A stretch of DNA of 64,000 nt from Platanthera guangdongensis (GCA_039583875.1 CM077166.1:87170564-87234563), one strand, 5' to 3'; numbered from the stretch's first letter, positions 35,126 through 46,400 are shown. Notes: a model not told the origin generated them from the letters alone. Translations and numbers: made by a program.

Positions 35126-35133
35126 TATTTAAG
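35126..35133 (+). promoter_or_regulatory. TATA-like motif of the Athila-A LTR
   Basis: TATTTAAG, 16 bp after the palindrome array and about 680 bp into the LTR. It departs from the best consensus by one base. Confidence 0.5.
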
Positions 35134-36008
35134 CTCGGCTATGCGAATTTGGGCATACACGCTTTTCATTTCCGCCCCGCTGCTGCGCGCGAAGAGCCGT
35201 CCTTCCCCCCACAGGTCCTCCACTCGTCTCTCTCCTCCTTGGAGAGTTGATCCGGCCACCATTCTCCCTCCAAAAGCTTACAATAGCTTTATCTCCGGCC
35301 ACCATTTTCTTCTCCAAACTCCAAGCTCTATTTCAAGATCATAAGGTGATGCATCAGTGGAGTTCTCCAGATAGATTTAGCATAGTGACCATCACGAAGA
35401 AGATGGGTTATTGGAAGGAGGTGACATCCCTTCTGGACCCTAGACGTCATCCGTAGACCGAGCTCCGACAAGGCCAGACAACCCTTGACTCTGGCCGCGA
35501 ATCTCGGAAAGCCTTCGTGCATTTGGTTGTATTTCTCACGCTCCTCTTGTAGTTACTTTGTTCTAAACTTGTGGTTGTTTGATTTTTGCTTAAGAACACT
35601 GTTTAGTTTAAGTATTTTAGCATGTCTACGTGTTGTTATATCTTGGATCATGAATGTGTTGCTGAGCTTCAGTTTTTCGTGTTCTTGTTGAGTTAGTGTC
35701 ATTCTAGCAATTGCTAGGAGCGTACGTGGTGAAGAGGTGATTGCGACCCTCATTTGCTCATCCATCTTTCATATTACTCTCTTGAGTAATCCACCAAAGA
35801 GATGCGATGACGTCGACCCGCAATAGGTTTATTAGTGTTAAACTTAGGAAAATCCAAACCAAAACCCCCTTTGTTTACGTTAACACTTGCAATCACTTTT
35901 TCAATAGCGAAATCACACACTCTACTTGCACTACTCGAGAGATTGATATCCGGAGACTCAACTCCTCAACTTTATTACTTGACTATGATTGGTACACTTG
36001 CCGACGCA

Positions 36009-37913
36009 TTAGATGCCACTAAGTCCGATCAACATGAAGTTTCCTCATGAGTTGATGTTCAAGGAGAAGCCCATTGTTGAACACCTTCGTGTGTTTGGAT
36101 CAACTTGCTAGATACACGTCTCGGATGATCTGAGGACCAAGCTTGATATAAAGGAAAGGAAACTTGTCTTTGTGGGCTATGATAAGTGGAAGAAGGGATG
36201 GAGGTGTATGGATCCAGTAACGAGAAAGTTCGTCGTCTCCAAAGATGTAGTCTTCGACGAGCTAATGCCATATGGTTGTAGCTCATCTGTGGAGTTATCA
36301 GAGAGCAGGTTGGATGAAGGGCAGAAGGAGGTTGCTGAAGATTTTCAAATGGAGATACCTGTGTCACCAGGATCTTTAGGTGTTTCAAGCTCTAGGGGAG
36401 AGGCTTCTTGTTCAGGAAGTAGGGGAGCGATGCTCCAAGTTTGACTGAGATCGAAGCTAATGCTGAAGAAGCAGCGGCGGTGGTCAGCAAGCACCCTGTG
36501 ACTTGCAAGTGGGTATATAAGCTGAAGAAGAAGGTGGATGGAAGCATTGAGAGGTACATGGCTCGCCTTGTAGCTCGAGGTTTTTCACAATAGTACAGCG
36601 AACACTATGAAAAGACGTTTAGTACTGTGGAAACGATTACTTCTGTTCGGGCGGTGATGTCCTTGGCGGATTGCAAGGTTTGGAAGATGTGGCATTTAGA
36701 AGTAAAGAATGCTTTTCTTTACAGGAAAATTGACAAAGACATCTTTATGGATAAGCCACTGGGATACATATCTGAAAAACATCCGAACTACGTCTGCAAG
36801 CTCCGGATAGCCCTATATGGTTCAAAGCAGCCTCATCGAGCTTTGTATTGGAAGATCGCAGAATACCTCATGTTCTGCGGTTACCTTTCTTCTAATTCAG
36901 ACTCGAGCTTGGTCATCAAGAATAAGAGGGAGCTTCTGGTCTTGGTTCTATTTTACCTGGATAATATGATCAACACAGGTAACTCCAAGGAGGAGGTAGC
37001 TAGGCTCAGGGTAGAGCTAGCTATAAGATTCGAGATGAAGGACTTGGGTCATTGACACCACTTCCTTGAACTCGAGGTGGAGAGGAAAGAGAGCGGCATA
37101 CTCGTTCCCCAAAATGGCTATACAGAACGGATCGTTCAGCGATTCAGCATGCGTTTGGGGAAGAGTAGCTCTACTCCTTTTGACTCTGGCATCAAACTTC
37201 GGCGAGATGAGGGAAGGATTCTTCCAGATCCTCTTGTGTTCCGGGCTATAGTTGGGAGCCTTATCTACTTAATGATTACAAGGACAGACATTTCTTAGGC
37301 AGTTGGCCGAGTAAGACGGTATATGGCGGAATCCAGGAAGCCTCATCTGATGGCGACAAGGAACATTCTAACGTATGTGATGTCCACTTCTGATATGGGT
37401 CTCATTTATGGGAGAGACACGTGCTTTACACTTCAAGGATACTCGGATGGTGATTATGGGGGAGATTCAGATGGCCAGAAGTCAACATCTGATTATGTCT
37501 TCATATGTGGATCAGCCAGTATCTCTTGTCGTAGCAAGAAACATGACTCGGTGTCCGTCTCTACTACGGAAGCAGAGTATAAGGCTTCGGCCTTGGCAGC
37601 TCGGGAAGATATTTGGCTTAGGAGACTAGTAGAGGACGTCTATGAAGAAGTGCACGGTCCAACTCTGCTTCGTGGTGACAATGAGAGTGCCCTAAAACTG
37701 GTAATTAATCCAGTTTATCACGCGCGAACCAAGCATAGAGATATTGAGCACCACTTCATTCGAGAGAAGGTGTTGGAGGGATCTCTTATGGTTGAGCATG
37801 TGTGGAGTGAGGACAAAATCTTAGACATCTTTACAAAACCGCTGTCGAACGGTCCATTTGAACGGTTACGGGGACTGCTGGGTTTGGTCACCACTTTTCA
37901 CTTCAAGAGGGAG
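36009..37913 (+). pseudogene. C2: Ty1/copia pol, 3' part (integrase end, RT, RNase H)
   Basis: The frame begins in the C-terminal end of copia integrase (KPIVEHLRVFGSTC, then KLVFVGYDKWKKGWRC, DPVTRKFVVSKDVVFDE). RT follows (WVYKLKKKVDGSIERY, LVARGFSQ, LEVKNAFLYRKI, LYGSKQPHRALYW). The catalytic motif at about 36952-36963 reads YLDN where YVDD is expected, so RT is inactive. RNase H is well kept at 37323-37900 (YSDGDYGGDSDGQKSTSDYV, STTEAEYKASA, NPVYHARTKHRDIEHHF, DIFTKPL). Stops occur at about 36109, 36590, 37053 and 37297. Athila-A removed the upstream half from this locus. I could not settle the copia lineage. Confidence 0.87.
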
Positions 37914-37944
37914 TGTTGAAATTTCTGAAGTGAAAGTGGGGGTT

Positions 37945-38520
37945 GATCATGTAGACCGCGCGACCTGGGCGGACAGTCTTGAGGACTAATGGTGCAGCCT
38001 GGATGTCTGATGTTGCGGCCTGGTGGTGTGTCCTTGGTGAGCCGTGCGGATTGGTTGTATATCCGTAGTCTGAGCGGACTGGGTTAGAGTCCGCTGAGTT
38101 CGCTATATGCGGATTGGCTTTGGTGCTCGCGAGATCGGCTTTGGCTCTTGCTCTGGATCTCATCTGGTGGTGCAGTCAGGAGGTAAATGCAGTGTTTGCG
38201 GTTAGGTGAGCTCTATTGGAGCTGGCGAACTAGGTGGTTAGTTATTCTTGTCCATAGAGCTCGCACCAGAGGTTTTCCGGGTTGGGACTTTTTCACGTTT
38301 TGTTCCAAGTTCAGTTTGATTGCAGAGTCCGCAATGTCCGCTGGTTGACCGGGCGGCTTGTGCCTTTGGTTGTGGACGTTATTTATTACGGGCTGGTGCA
38401 GTGTCTGCTTCCATGTAGACTGGCTTCCTGTCCGGCCTCCCTTTATAGAAGGCAGATAAGCTAGTGCCGCCCTTGTCCATGCAGACTGAGGCAGACTGCT
38501 CTATGCTAGCCGTGGGCTGG
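37945..38520. repeat. GCGGACT / AGTCCGC motif array in U3 of C2
   Basis: GCGGACTG, AGTCCGC and GCGGCCTGG recur many times with irregular spacing. GC content is far above the flanks. The same family array fills 63500-64000, where GCGGACT A AGTCCGC forms a full palindrome (about 63633). Confidence 0.75.
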
Positions 38521-38568
38521 GGTGATGTCTCTATCTATTAGGGCGGTGACCACACTACTCTCTGCGCC

Positions 38569-38577
38569 TATAAATAG
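38569..38577 (+). promoter_or_regulatory. TATA box of the C2 LTR
   Basis: TATAAATAG, a strong plant TATA box, about 50 bp after the end of the motif array and 655 bp into the LTR. Confidence 0.7.
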
Positions 38578-39284
38578 GACCACCTTGTGATATCATAATT
38601 AACAAGAGTGAACAGTAAGTGAGAGGGAGTTATTGCTGCGGTCTCAGTTTTTCTGTCCGCGCTTGTTGAGAAGTTTTACTGGTTACTTTTGCAGGTTGTG
38701 TTGCTAGCTCTAAGAAATCAGGTGTCTGGTTCTGACTACGGTCAGGGATCAGTGGATCTTGCAGTTATCAGCCAGTGGTTAAGCTACAGGTCGCGGTTGG
38801 CGATCCGCGGCCTTCTCTTCTTCCGCACTTTCTAGTTCAATAAGCTGTCCGGTAGTTGGCAGTTTGTTCCTCTGTTCGACACATTAGTCGCGGTCTAACT
38901 GGCGGCTACGTGAACTCAGTGGTCAGGCGGCTTGCACTTTGCGGACAACTCTTATTCAGCTTGAATAACAGGTAATTTGCCCGACCTCGCGGTCACGGCG
39001 GACTTCGCTGTTCAGTTAGGAAATGGCAGCGGTCTTAACGGTCTCAGCTTTTGTCCGTCAGGCTTCTTATTTTTTGTTTTTTCTTGCTTCCTCGTTTTAC
39101 TTGGCGAAATCATGTCTCTCCATGTATACCACTTGCTATAATGTAGATTGTTAATACTTGACCTGCTTGTTACTTTCCTTGCATCTGGTTTATTGAGCTC
39201 TGTTTATTGTTGGAGTGTTCATGTGCCTTGTTCCCACTTTCCTCTTGATCAAGTCATCATCTTGATAGCTCTGAAAGTTTTACT

Positions 39285-39296
39285 TGGTATCAGAGT
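39285..39296 (+). other. Primer-site match after the C2 LTR
   Basis: TGGTATCAGAGT matches the initiator-methionine tRNA site for eleven bases. It follows an LTR that also ends a pol gene, so this LTR may have served two tandem copies of C2. Confidence 0.7.
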
Positions 39297-39527
39297 TATC
39301 TCCTAGTCTTCTTAAGAAATTTTAACAAGCTATAGGTCTTGGAGGAAATTGAGAGATGCTGAGGGATCTGTGTTGTAAGCTCTTAGGAGCTGAGTTTTGG
39401 AGAAGTGCCTTATCTGACACACTGTTAGAAAAGTGGGAGGGACAGTGGATGTGCTCATAATCTGGGGAGTCACTATAAATCATTTGTGTGCTTTGTGATT
39501 TCTTGAAAGCTAACATATAACTAACAC
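39297..39527 (+). repeat. Damaged SIRE-like LTR fragment, left part
   Basis: The second half resembles the C3 LTR near 41090-41210: both share GTGGATGT, TGGGGA and ACTATAAATCA in the same order. It was split by C3 and continues at 63304-63375, where CCTATTCACC and CCCTTTCA match the end of SIRE-type LTRs. Its true left end is unclear. Confidence 0.6.
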
Positions 39528-39637
39528 TGTTGGGTACATTAGAAAATGTGTACCAGATTTGAAGAAGCCTCACCTTACTCAATGATATGCAGGTTAAGAA
39601 AATGCAAGAATGCAGGAAAAAGTTTCTAAGTCCATGA

Positions 39638-40215
39638 GTCGACACTAGAGAAGCTGTGTCGACACTTATGAAGGCTTGTATCGACACTGGAGAAAAATTG
39701 TGTCGAAACCTGGAGTCGGCTGTGTCGACACTTGGAAAGACTGTGTTGACACTAGAAGATACTGTATCGATACACAGAGGCAGTGTCGACACACAGAGAA
39801 GTTTAGTCAACATCAACTGTGTCGACACACAGAGGCAGTGTCGACACACAAAAAAGATTTGTCGACATCAACTGTGTCGACACACAGAGGCAGTGTCGAC
39901 ACACAGAAAAGATTTGTCGACATCAACTGAGTCGACATACAGAGGCAGTGTTGACACTCAGAAGACTTTGTCGACATCAACTGTGTCGACACACAGGACT
40001 CGTGTCGACACATGGCAGAGTTTCAACAACGTTAATTTTTGTGAAGAAAAGAAGTGACTGTGTCGACACACAGAACTAGTGTCGACATATTCTACAGAAG
40101 TTATGTCGAGAAATAGTGTCAACACCAAGAGAGCTTTGTCAACACCACCAAGGCTAGTGTCGACACTTAGTATACTTGTGTCGACACATGATGAAGTTCA
40201 GTCTCGACACTTTGC
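39638..40215. repeat. GTGTCGACAC palindrome array in U3 of the C3 5' LTR
   Basis: GTGTCGACAC and close variants recur more than twenty times, spaced mostly 18-30 bp by short AG-rich linkers such as ACAGAGGCA. A larger unit, CTGTGTCGACACACAGAGGC plus TTTGTCGACATCAA, repeats about four times. Open frames through the array on both strands are repetitive and not coding. Confidence 0.93.
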
Positions 40216-40345
40216 TGACAGAGACAGAGTTTCAAGAAGTGACAGGAAGACTTGATAGCTGTCATATCCAACCGGTCTACTACAACTGTCAGTGCTGTCA
40301 GAAGTTTGTTAGAAACTGGATCAGCCGGTTACCATGGAGAAAGTC

Positions 40346-40354
40346 TATATAAGG
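40346..40354 (+). promoter_or_regulatory. TATA box of the C3 5' LTR
   Basis: TATATAAGG, 130 bp after the palindrome array; the 3' LTR keeps it at 50880-50888. Confidence 0.7.
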
Positions 40355-40849
40355 ACATTCTCTATTAACAGAAGACGATGATAAGAATAACACACATAGA
40401 GATATATACAAACTGAAGAAGATTTTCAACAGAAGATCAAAGAAGACATTCTCAAGTGGTGATCTACTCAGAGTTTGTCTAGAGAATTAAAAGAAGAATT
40501 CAGAAGAATCTTCAAAAGAATTTGGAGAGAGAGAGAGAGCTACATCTATTCAAGTGAAGAAAGGGACTTACATCAACAAGTCTCTCAAGTGCAGAGTTTG
40601 AACCAGTCTGCCAAGAAGGATTCAGATTGATTTCTGAATTTCAAGAAAGAAGCTGATTGAGGATCAACTTCAAAGGAGATCAACCTTACTGTGTTCAGAT
40701 TCAAGAAGCTTTGGAGAAAGCTAAGTCAGGTCGATCTCTAATGTCAGATTCTTTCAAGAACTGATCAAGAAACTGTCTATTCTTTCTCTCTTAACCAGGG
40801 TGGTGGTTAAAGTGTAGATTTACATCTATTTTTGTAGGATCTTTTTAAG

Positions 40850-41060
40850 ATCTGAGTTGTAAGCTTGATTTATAAAGGCTGAGTTGTAGGAGATAAGTTC
40901 TCTGAGTGGTAGGCCTTATTGAAGGCTGAGGTAGGGCTGTGAGCCTGAGTTGTAGGAGATTGTCATCTCTGAGCTGTAGGCCTTGTTGAAGGCTAAGGTA
41001 GGGCAGATTGCCTGAGCTATAGGAGTGTGGACTCACTCTGAGTTGTAGGAACCTTGTTTG
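40850..41060 (+). repeat. GAGTTGTAGG repeat block in R-U5 of C3
   Basis: CTGAGTTGTAGGAGATAAG and CTGAGCTGTAGGCC-type units recur about seven times, alternating with GAAGGCTGAGGTAGGGC. The 3' LTR has the same block at about 51380-51600. Confidence 0.75.
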
Positions 41061-41302
41061 GGTTCTGAGCTGTAAGATCTGAGGATCTGAGAAGAAGGAA
41101 AGAAGTTAGGTCAAATGTAGCACACTGCTAGATAGGCGGAGGGGGAAAGTGGATGTACCCAGACCTTGGGGAACTACTATAAATCAGTGTGCAATCTGTG
41201 AATGTGTGTGGTATTATTAATTATGTGCTGTGATAGCTGTAGAAATATCTGTTTTAGTTAATTAACTGAATTACAAGTTCTGCCTTAGAAGAAAAAGGAA
41301 TT

Positions 41303-41329
41303 ACACCTATTCACCCCCCCTCTAGGTGT
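41303..41329 (+). other. Predicted hairpin before the primer site of C3, 5' LTR
   Basis: ACACCTA (41303-41309) pairs with TAGGTGT (41323-41329) around a loop TTCACCCCCCCTC. The primer site begins 21 nt later. C1 keeps the loop but has AAATACTCTA-type stems. Confidence 0.75.
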
Positions 41330-41350
41330 TTAGGAACCAATTCTTTCAAG

Positions 41351-41361
41351 TGCTATCAGAG
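41351..41361 (+). other. Primer binding site of C3
   Basis: TGCTATCAGAG, one mismatch (G to C) from the initiator-methionine tRNA site, 2 nt after the LTR end. Confidence 0.85.
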
Positions 41362-41440
41362 GGAGGTTACTCAAAGTTAGACTAAACAGTCTGAGTAAGA
41401 TCTGTGAGGCAGAATAAATTGTAGAATTAAGTTAAAGAAG

Positions 41441-43454
41441 ATGGGTTCAGGAGAAAATCATAAAGAACTTGGGTAAATGAAGTTGCCCATCTGTAGGAAG
41501 GAAATTTTTGGAATATGGAAGGAAATGGTCAGACTATTTATGGAGGCATCTGATAATAGAATTTTGTATAACAGTTCAGGAAGGACCATATGTTCCAATG
41601 AAGGTTTCTGTTCTTGATGCTAATCAAAGGACTCGTAAGGATTTTTCAGAAATGACAAAGGATGAGATCATCTTGTCCACAATGGATAAAAGAGCACAGA
41701 ATATTATAGTGAGTGTCATAGATGATTCAATATTCCAGAATCTGATTCACTGCAAAACTTCCAAGGAAATGTGGGACACATTGGTTGTCTATATAGAGGG
41801 TTCTGAAGAGGTTAGGCAAGATAGAAAGTATATGCTTAATCAAGAGTATGAGAGTTTCAGACAAGCCAAGTCTGATAGTATAACTGAATGTTATAAGAAG
41901 TTCTATAAAATAGTAAATGAATTAATGTCATATGGAATAATCGTCAGTACTTATGAGCTGAATGACAAATTCCTTAGGTCATTGACTAAGGATTGGGATA
42001 CAAAGATCTGTGACATAAGGGAGGTGGCCAGACTGGCAGAGATTTCACCTCCAACACTGTTTGGTAAATTGCTGTCATATGAGATGCAGCTGTTGGCCAG
42101 AAAGGAGAAAGAAAAATATAAAAAGGTTTACCATAGAGAAAAGTCTGTGGCCTTCAAGGTAGAAGCCACAAGGAAGAATAGGAGAATGTCTCCATCATCT
42201 CCTAAGAAAGATGCAGAAATGAACTCAGAAAATTCTGATAAACCCAGTTCAGACAGCAGTAATTCAGATGAAGACTTTGCTGCATTCACTAGGCAGTGGA
42301 AATCTAAGCCATCCTCATCTCAGTCCAAGGATGACTATTATCAGAAGAGAAAATCATCCAGGAAGGAAAGGAGTGGGACAAAGCCTAGCAAGTCAACTAC
42401 ATCAAAGATCATTTGCTACTGCTGCAACAGACCTAGACATGTTGTGGCTGACTGTCCAGACAAAAGGAAGGAGTCTACTGATAAAAAGAAGTCTCAGCAC
42501 AAGAGCAAGAAGGAGAAATCCTTGGTAGTTAAGAAAGAGCATAGTTGGACAGATCAATCAACTTCAGAGTCTGAATCTGAGGCTGAGGCCTATATTTGTT
42601 TGCTTACAACTGAAGAAGAGGATGAGTTCTTGAGAATACTGGACTCTATCTATGAGCAAGAAGACCATCAGTGCAAAGGACTGATGGCTATGTCTGAAGA
42701 AGACCAGTACCATGATCAACCTGGCCCCAATAAGGTAAAAAGTTCATCTGTAGATTCTGATTACTTCACTGGGTCAGAATCAGATGCATCTGCATCAATA
42801 TATGTGGATGGGTCTGAATCTGAAGGAGATATTCATCAGCTTATAGATGAATATGGGGATATTTTGTAGGCACTCAAGAGAAGCAAACACCTGGCCAAAA
42901 ATCAGGCTAAGGAAATTGCAGCTCTTAAGTTGGCTGCATCTGATTCAGAGAAGCTGTTGTATCCGAAGATGAATGAGATTGCCAGGCTGAAAAATATTAC
43001 TGCTATTCAGATGGGTACAATCACATTCAAAAATGATCAGATCAAAAGTCTGGAAGACAGACTTCAGAAAGAGAAGGAGATGGTGGGTAGTTTCTCTATG
43101 CCAAAATCTGTCCTACCTCTAATTGATGGCTTTATGTCACAAAAGGGTAAGGTAGGATTAGGCTTTAAGAGAACTGCATGGGCTGCACAGTCCAATAAGA
43201 AAGGCAAAGCCCTAGCACAAAACAAGAGATCTGCTGCTAACAATACAACTAAGATTGTACCTAAAAAGAGGTATAATAAGTATGAGTATTGGTGTTATGG
43301 CAAGATAGGACATTATGCCTTATACTGTTGGCACAATACCAGTGTCAGGAAGGATAACAGTCTACCTGTTAGAAGAACAACAGGCAGATTTGTCAAGTTT
43401 CAGGCTAACTTGAAACAAGGACCCAAAAGTTATTTGGGTTCTAAAGTTAAGTAA
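41441..43454 (+). pseudogene. C3 gag (nearly open)
   Basis: ATG at 41441 is the likely start, but the frame stops after 11 codons and a shift joins it to the long frame 41508-42869 (453 codons, reading EMTKDEIILSTMDKRAQNII and RKYMLNQEYESF). This is the copia gag domain (UBN2 type). A Ser/Lys-rich region and a knuckle CYCCNRPRHVVADC follow (about residues 304-317 of the long frame), then an acidic, serine-rich tail. TAG at 42867 leads in the same frame to 42930-43454, which has a coiled-coil-like stretch (KNDQIKSLEDRLQKEKE) and a second knuckle-like motif, YWCYGKIGHYALYC, lacking two of its cysteines. Confidence 0.85.
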
Positions 43455-43460
43455 TCATCG

Positions 43461-46400
43461 TTGCAGGTGAGTCCAAGTTACCATGCCCCTATATGGTACT
43501 TGGACAGTGGATGTTCCAGGCACATGACTGGAACAAGGGTATTGCTGAAGGACTACTCACCAATACTGAATGGGCCGAAAGTAATTTTTGGTGGTTCTGA
43601 AAAAGGAGTCATCAAAGGGTTTGGTAATATTTCTAACAACCTAATCACTATCACTCAAGTGGCTTATGTGAAGGGTTTGAAATACAACCTAATAAGCATT
43701 TGCCAGCTGAGTGATCTTGGATATGACATTTCATTTGTAAAGAATCTGTGTCATATCAAGAGGTCAACTGATCACAAAGTCATATTGACTGGCTATGGAA
43801 ATAGAAATGTGTATTGCCTAAATTTTGAGTGTGAGAATAAAAATTCTCCTATCTGTCTTGTGGCTGATGATAAACCCTCCCATTGTGTCAAATGGCACAA
43901 AAGGCTATCTCATCTTAATTACAAGACTATTGGCCAACTCTTTAGTAAAGAGTTAGTGAGGAATGGTCCTCAAGTTAAGTGCTATAAGGATGAGATATGC
44001 TCAGCTTGTCAAAAAGACAAGCAGACCAGATTCTCCTTTCATAGCCTTGAAACCAAAGATTCAGTGAGGTGCTTATACCTCTTGCATATGGATTTATTTG
44101 GTCCTATGCCAGTTCATAGTCTAGGTAGGAAGGTCTACACTTTTGTGGTGGTAGATGACTATTCTAGATTTTCATGGGTATTCTTTCTGAGGCAGAAATC
44201 TGAAATCCCAAATGTCTTCTACAATTTTGTCAAACAAATTCAGAATGAAATAGATTGTTTAGTTGTCAAAATCAGAAGTGACCATGGAACTGAATTCCAA
44301 TCTGAAAGTATGACAAGGTTGTGTGAAGAATTTGGCATTTATCAGGAATTCTCCTCACCTAGAACACCTCAGCAAAATGACATTGCTGAAAGAAAGAATA
44401 GGACATTGATTGAGGCTGGAAGAACACTATTGAGTGACACTTCTCTCCCAGAATATTTCTGGGCTGAGGAAGTAAACACTGCATGTCATGTGCTCAATAG
44501 GGCTTCCATCACCAAAAGCCACAAAAAGACACCCTATGAGGTTATGAAGGGCAGAAAACCAAACTTATCCTATTTTAGGATCTTTGGTTACAAGTGTTAT
44601 GTACTTAACAATAGCAAGTTTCACCTAACTAAGTTTGCTGTCAAATCCTAAGATGAGATATTTATTGGGTACAACAACAATAGTAAGGCTTATAGGGTCT
44701 ATAATTTGGCTACTCAAGTTGTAGAAGAGTCTGTTCATGTCATCTTTGATGAATCTAAACTTATTAAGAGTGAGTTGCCAAGTAGTTCTTGTAGCTCCAC
44801 AGGTATACAGCAGAAGATGGACCAGCTTACTATTAGAGAAGATCCAACTGCAAAGCAGGATGAGGAAAATGGTAGTTGCTGTCCAGGGGGAGTACAAGAC
44901 ACTCAAAAGGAAAATGAAGACCATGAGGTGCAGCATAATGAAGAGATTAAAGAAGGTCAAACAGTTGATAGATTACCTCGAGCAGTTAGACAGTTAAAGG
45001 ATCATCCTGCACATTAGATCATTGGTGATCCAAGACATGGAGTACAAACAAGGAGTAGAAACTTAAGTACAGTTCTTTGCTCAAGCTTCTTATCTCAATT
45101 GGATCCCAAGAGATTTGAAAAAGCTATTCAAGACCCACACTAGATTGATGCTATGTAGGAGGAGTTAAATCAATTCAGAAGGTGCAAAGTCTGGGAGTTG
45201 GTACCAAAACCAAAGGGCCACAATGTCATAGGGACAAAGTGGATTTATAGAAAAAAGCTTGATGAGAGTGGGATCATAGTGAAGAACAAGGCAAGACTAG
45301 TTGCCAAAGGATACAGGAAGGAAGAGGGCATTGACTTTGATCAGATTTTTGCTGCAGTGGCAAGGTTGGAAGCAATCAGGCTATTCCTTGCCTATGCAGC
45401 ATATCAAGGCTTCAAAGTGTTCCAAATGGATATTAAGTCAGCATTCTTAAATGGAGACTTAAAAAGGAGGTCTATGTAGAGCAGCCCTCAGGTTTTGTTG
45501 ATCCACTCAAACCTAATTATGTTTATAGACTTTGGAAAGCTTTATATGGGTTAAAACAAGCTCCAAGGGCTTGGTATGAAACCCTGTCTAATTTCCTCAT
45601 TGAGAACAAATTCTCAAGGGGGAAAATAGACAAGACTCTATTCCTTAGAGAATCTAAAGGAAAGATTATTCTAGTCCAAATATATATTGATGACATACTA
45701 TTTGGTTCTACTGAAAATAACCTTTGTAAAAAGTTTGCAAAACATATGCAAGGGAAATTTGAAATGAGTAGTATGAGAGAACTTAAGTTCTTCTTGGGCC
45801 TCCAAGTAAGACAGACTGATGATGGCTTGTCCATATCGCAGTCTAAGTTCACCCTTGAGTTAATTAAGAAGTATGGAATGGATTCATCCACTACCATGAG
45901 AACTCCTATGGGGAGAAGTATGTCTCTAAGCAATGATGATGCAGGGAAACCTGTAGATGAGTCTGTATATAGAGGGATAGTTGGCTCCCTCCTATATCTA
46001 ACTGTTTGCAGACCAGATATCATGTATGCTACATGTGTCTGTGCTAAGTACCAATCCTGCCCTAAAGAATCTCATTTTACTGCTGTTAAAAGGATCTAAA
46101 GATATCTTAAGGGCACACCTAATCTAGGCCTTTGGTATCCTAGGAATAGAGATTTTATACTAATGCGCTATTCAGATGCAGACTTTGCAGGTTGCAAAGT
46201 AGATAGGAAAAACACAACAGGCACCTCTCAATTTCTAGGAGGAAGACTGGTGTCATGGAGCTGTAAGAAGCAAACTAGTGTGACAATTTCCACAGCTGAG
46301 TCTGAGTATGTTGCTGCAGGAAGTTGTTGTGCACAACTATTGTGGATACAACATCAGTTGGAAGATTATGGTATTCAGGTAAGTAGAACTTCACTATTAT

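Larger units (their letters stand above)
34449..36008 (+). repeat. 3' LTR of Athila-A (about 1.56 kb, ends inferred)
   Basis: The left end is set by the polypurine tract, the right end by the switch at 36009 to copia integrase coding sequence and by the terminal CA of CCGACGCA. Only one copy is in the window, so the ends cannot be confirmed by alignment. It holds a GCGCACGACC palindrome array (34741-35110) and a TATA-like TATTTAAG (35126). The segment 35470-35760 is T-rich, as in R-U5 regions. Confidence 0.68.
37914..39283 (+). repeat. C2 LTR (about 1.37 kb)
   Basis: Starts TGTTGAAATTTC just after the RNase H end and the purine tract AAGAGGGAG. It resembles 63583-64000, which starts TGTTGAAATTTG. 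Order: array of CGGCCTGG and GCGGACT motifs, TATA box at 38569, transcribed part 38600-39283. The right end is set by a primer-site match, an unexpected neighbour for a 3' LTR. The final bases TTTTAC lack the usual CA. Confidence 0.72.
39528..41348 (+). repeat. 5' LTR of C3 (about 1.82 kb)
   Basis: Starts TGTTGGGTACATT and ends TTCTTTCA. It aligns with 50023-51703 plus 63122-63303. In order: array (39638-40215), TATA box (40346), AG-rich transcribed leader, a block of GAGTTGTAGG repeats (40850-41060) and the hairpin before the primer site. Confidence 0.93.

Noticed and set aside
39656..40079. Open frames through the GTGTCGACAC array (VDTQRQCRHT-type peptides), also at 50087-50659
   Set aside because: They are open on both strands because of the repeat; the reading frame is set by the motif, and they lie in U3.
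39638..40215. Repeats with unique-looking spacers, similar to a CRISPR array
   Set aside because: Repeats are only about 10 bp, palindromic and imperfect, spacers vary from about 8 to 30 bp and are themselves repetitive, and the array lies at the same place in both LTRs of a plant retrotransposon.
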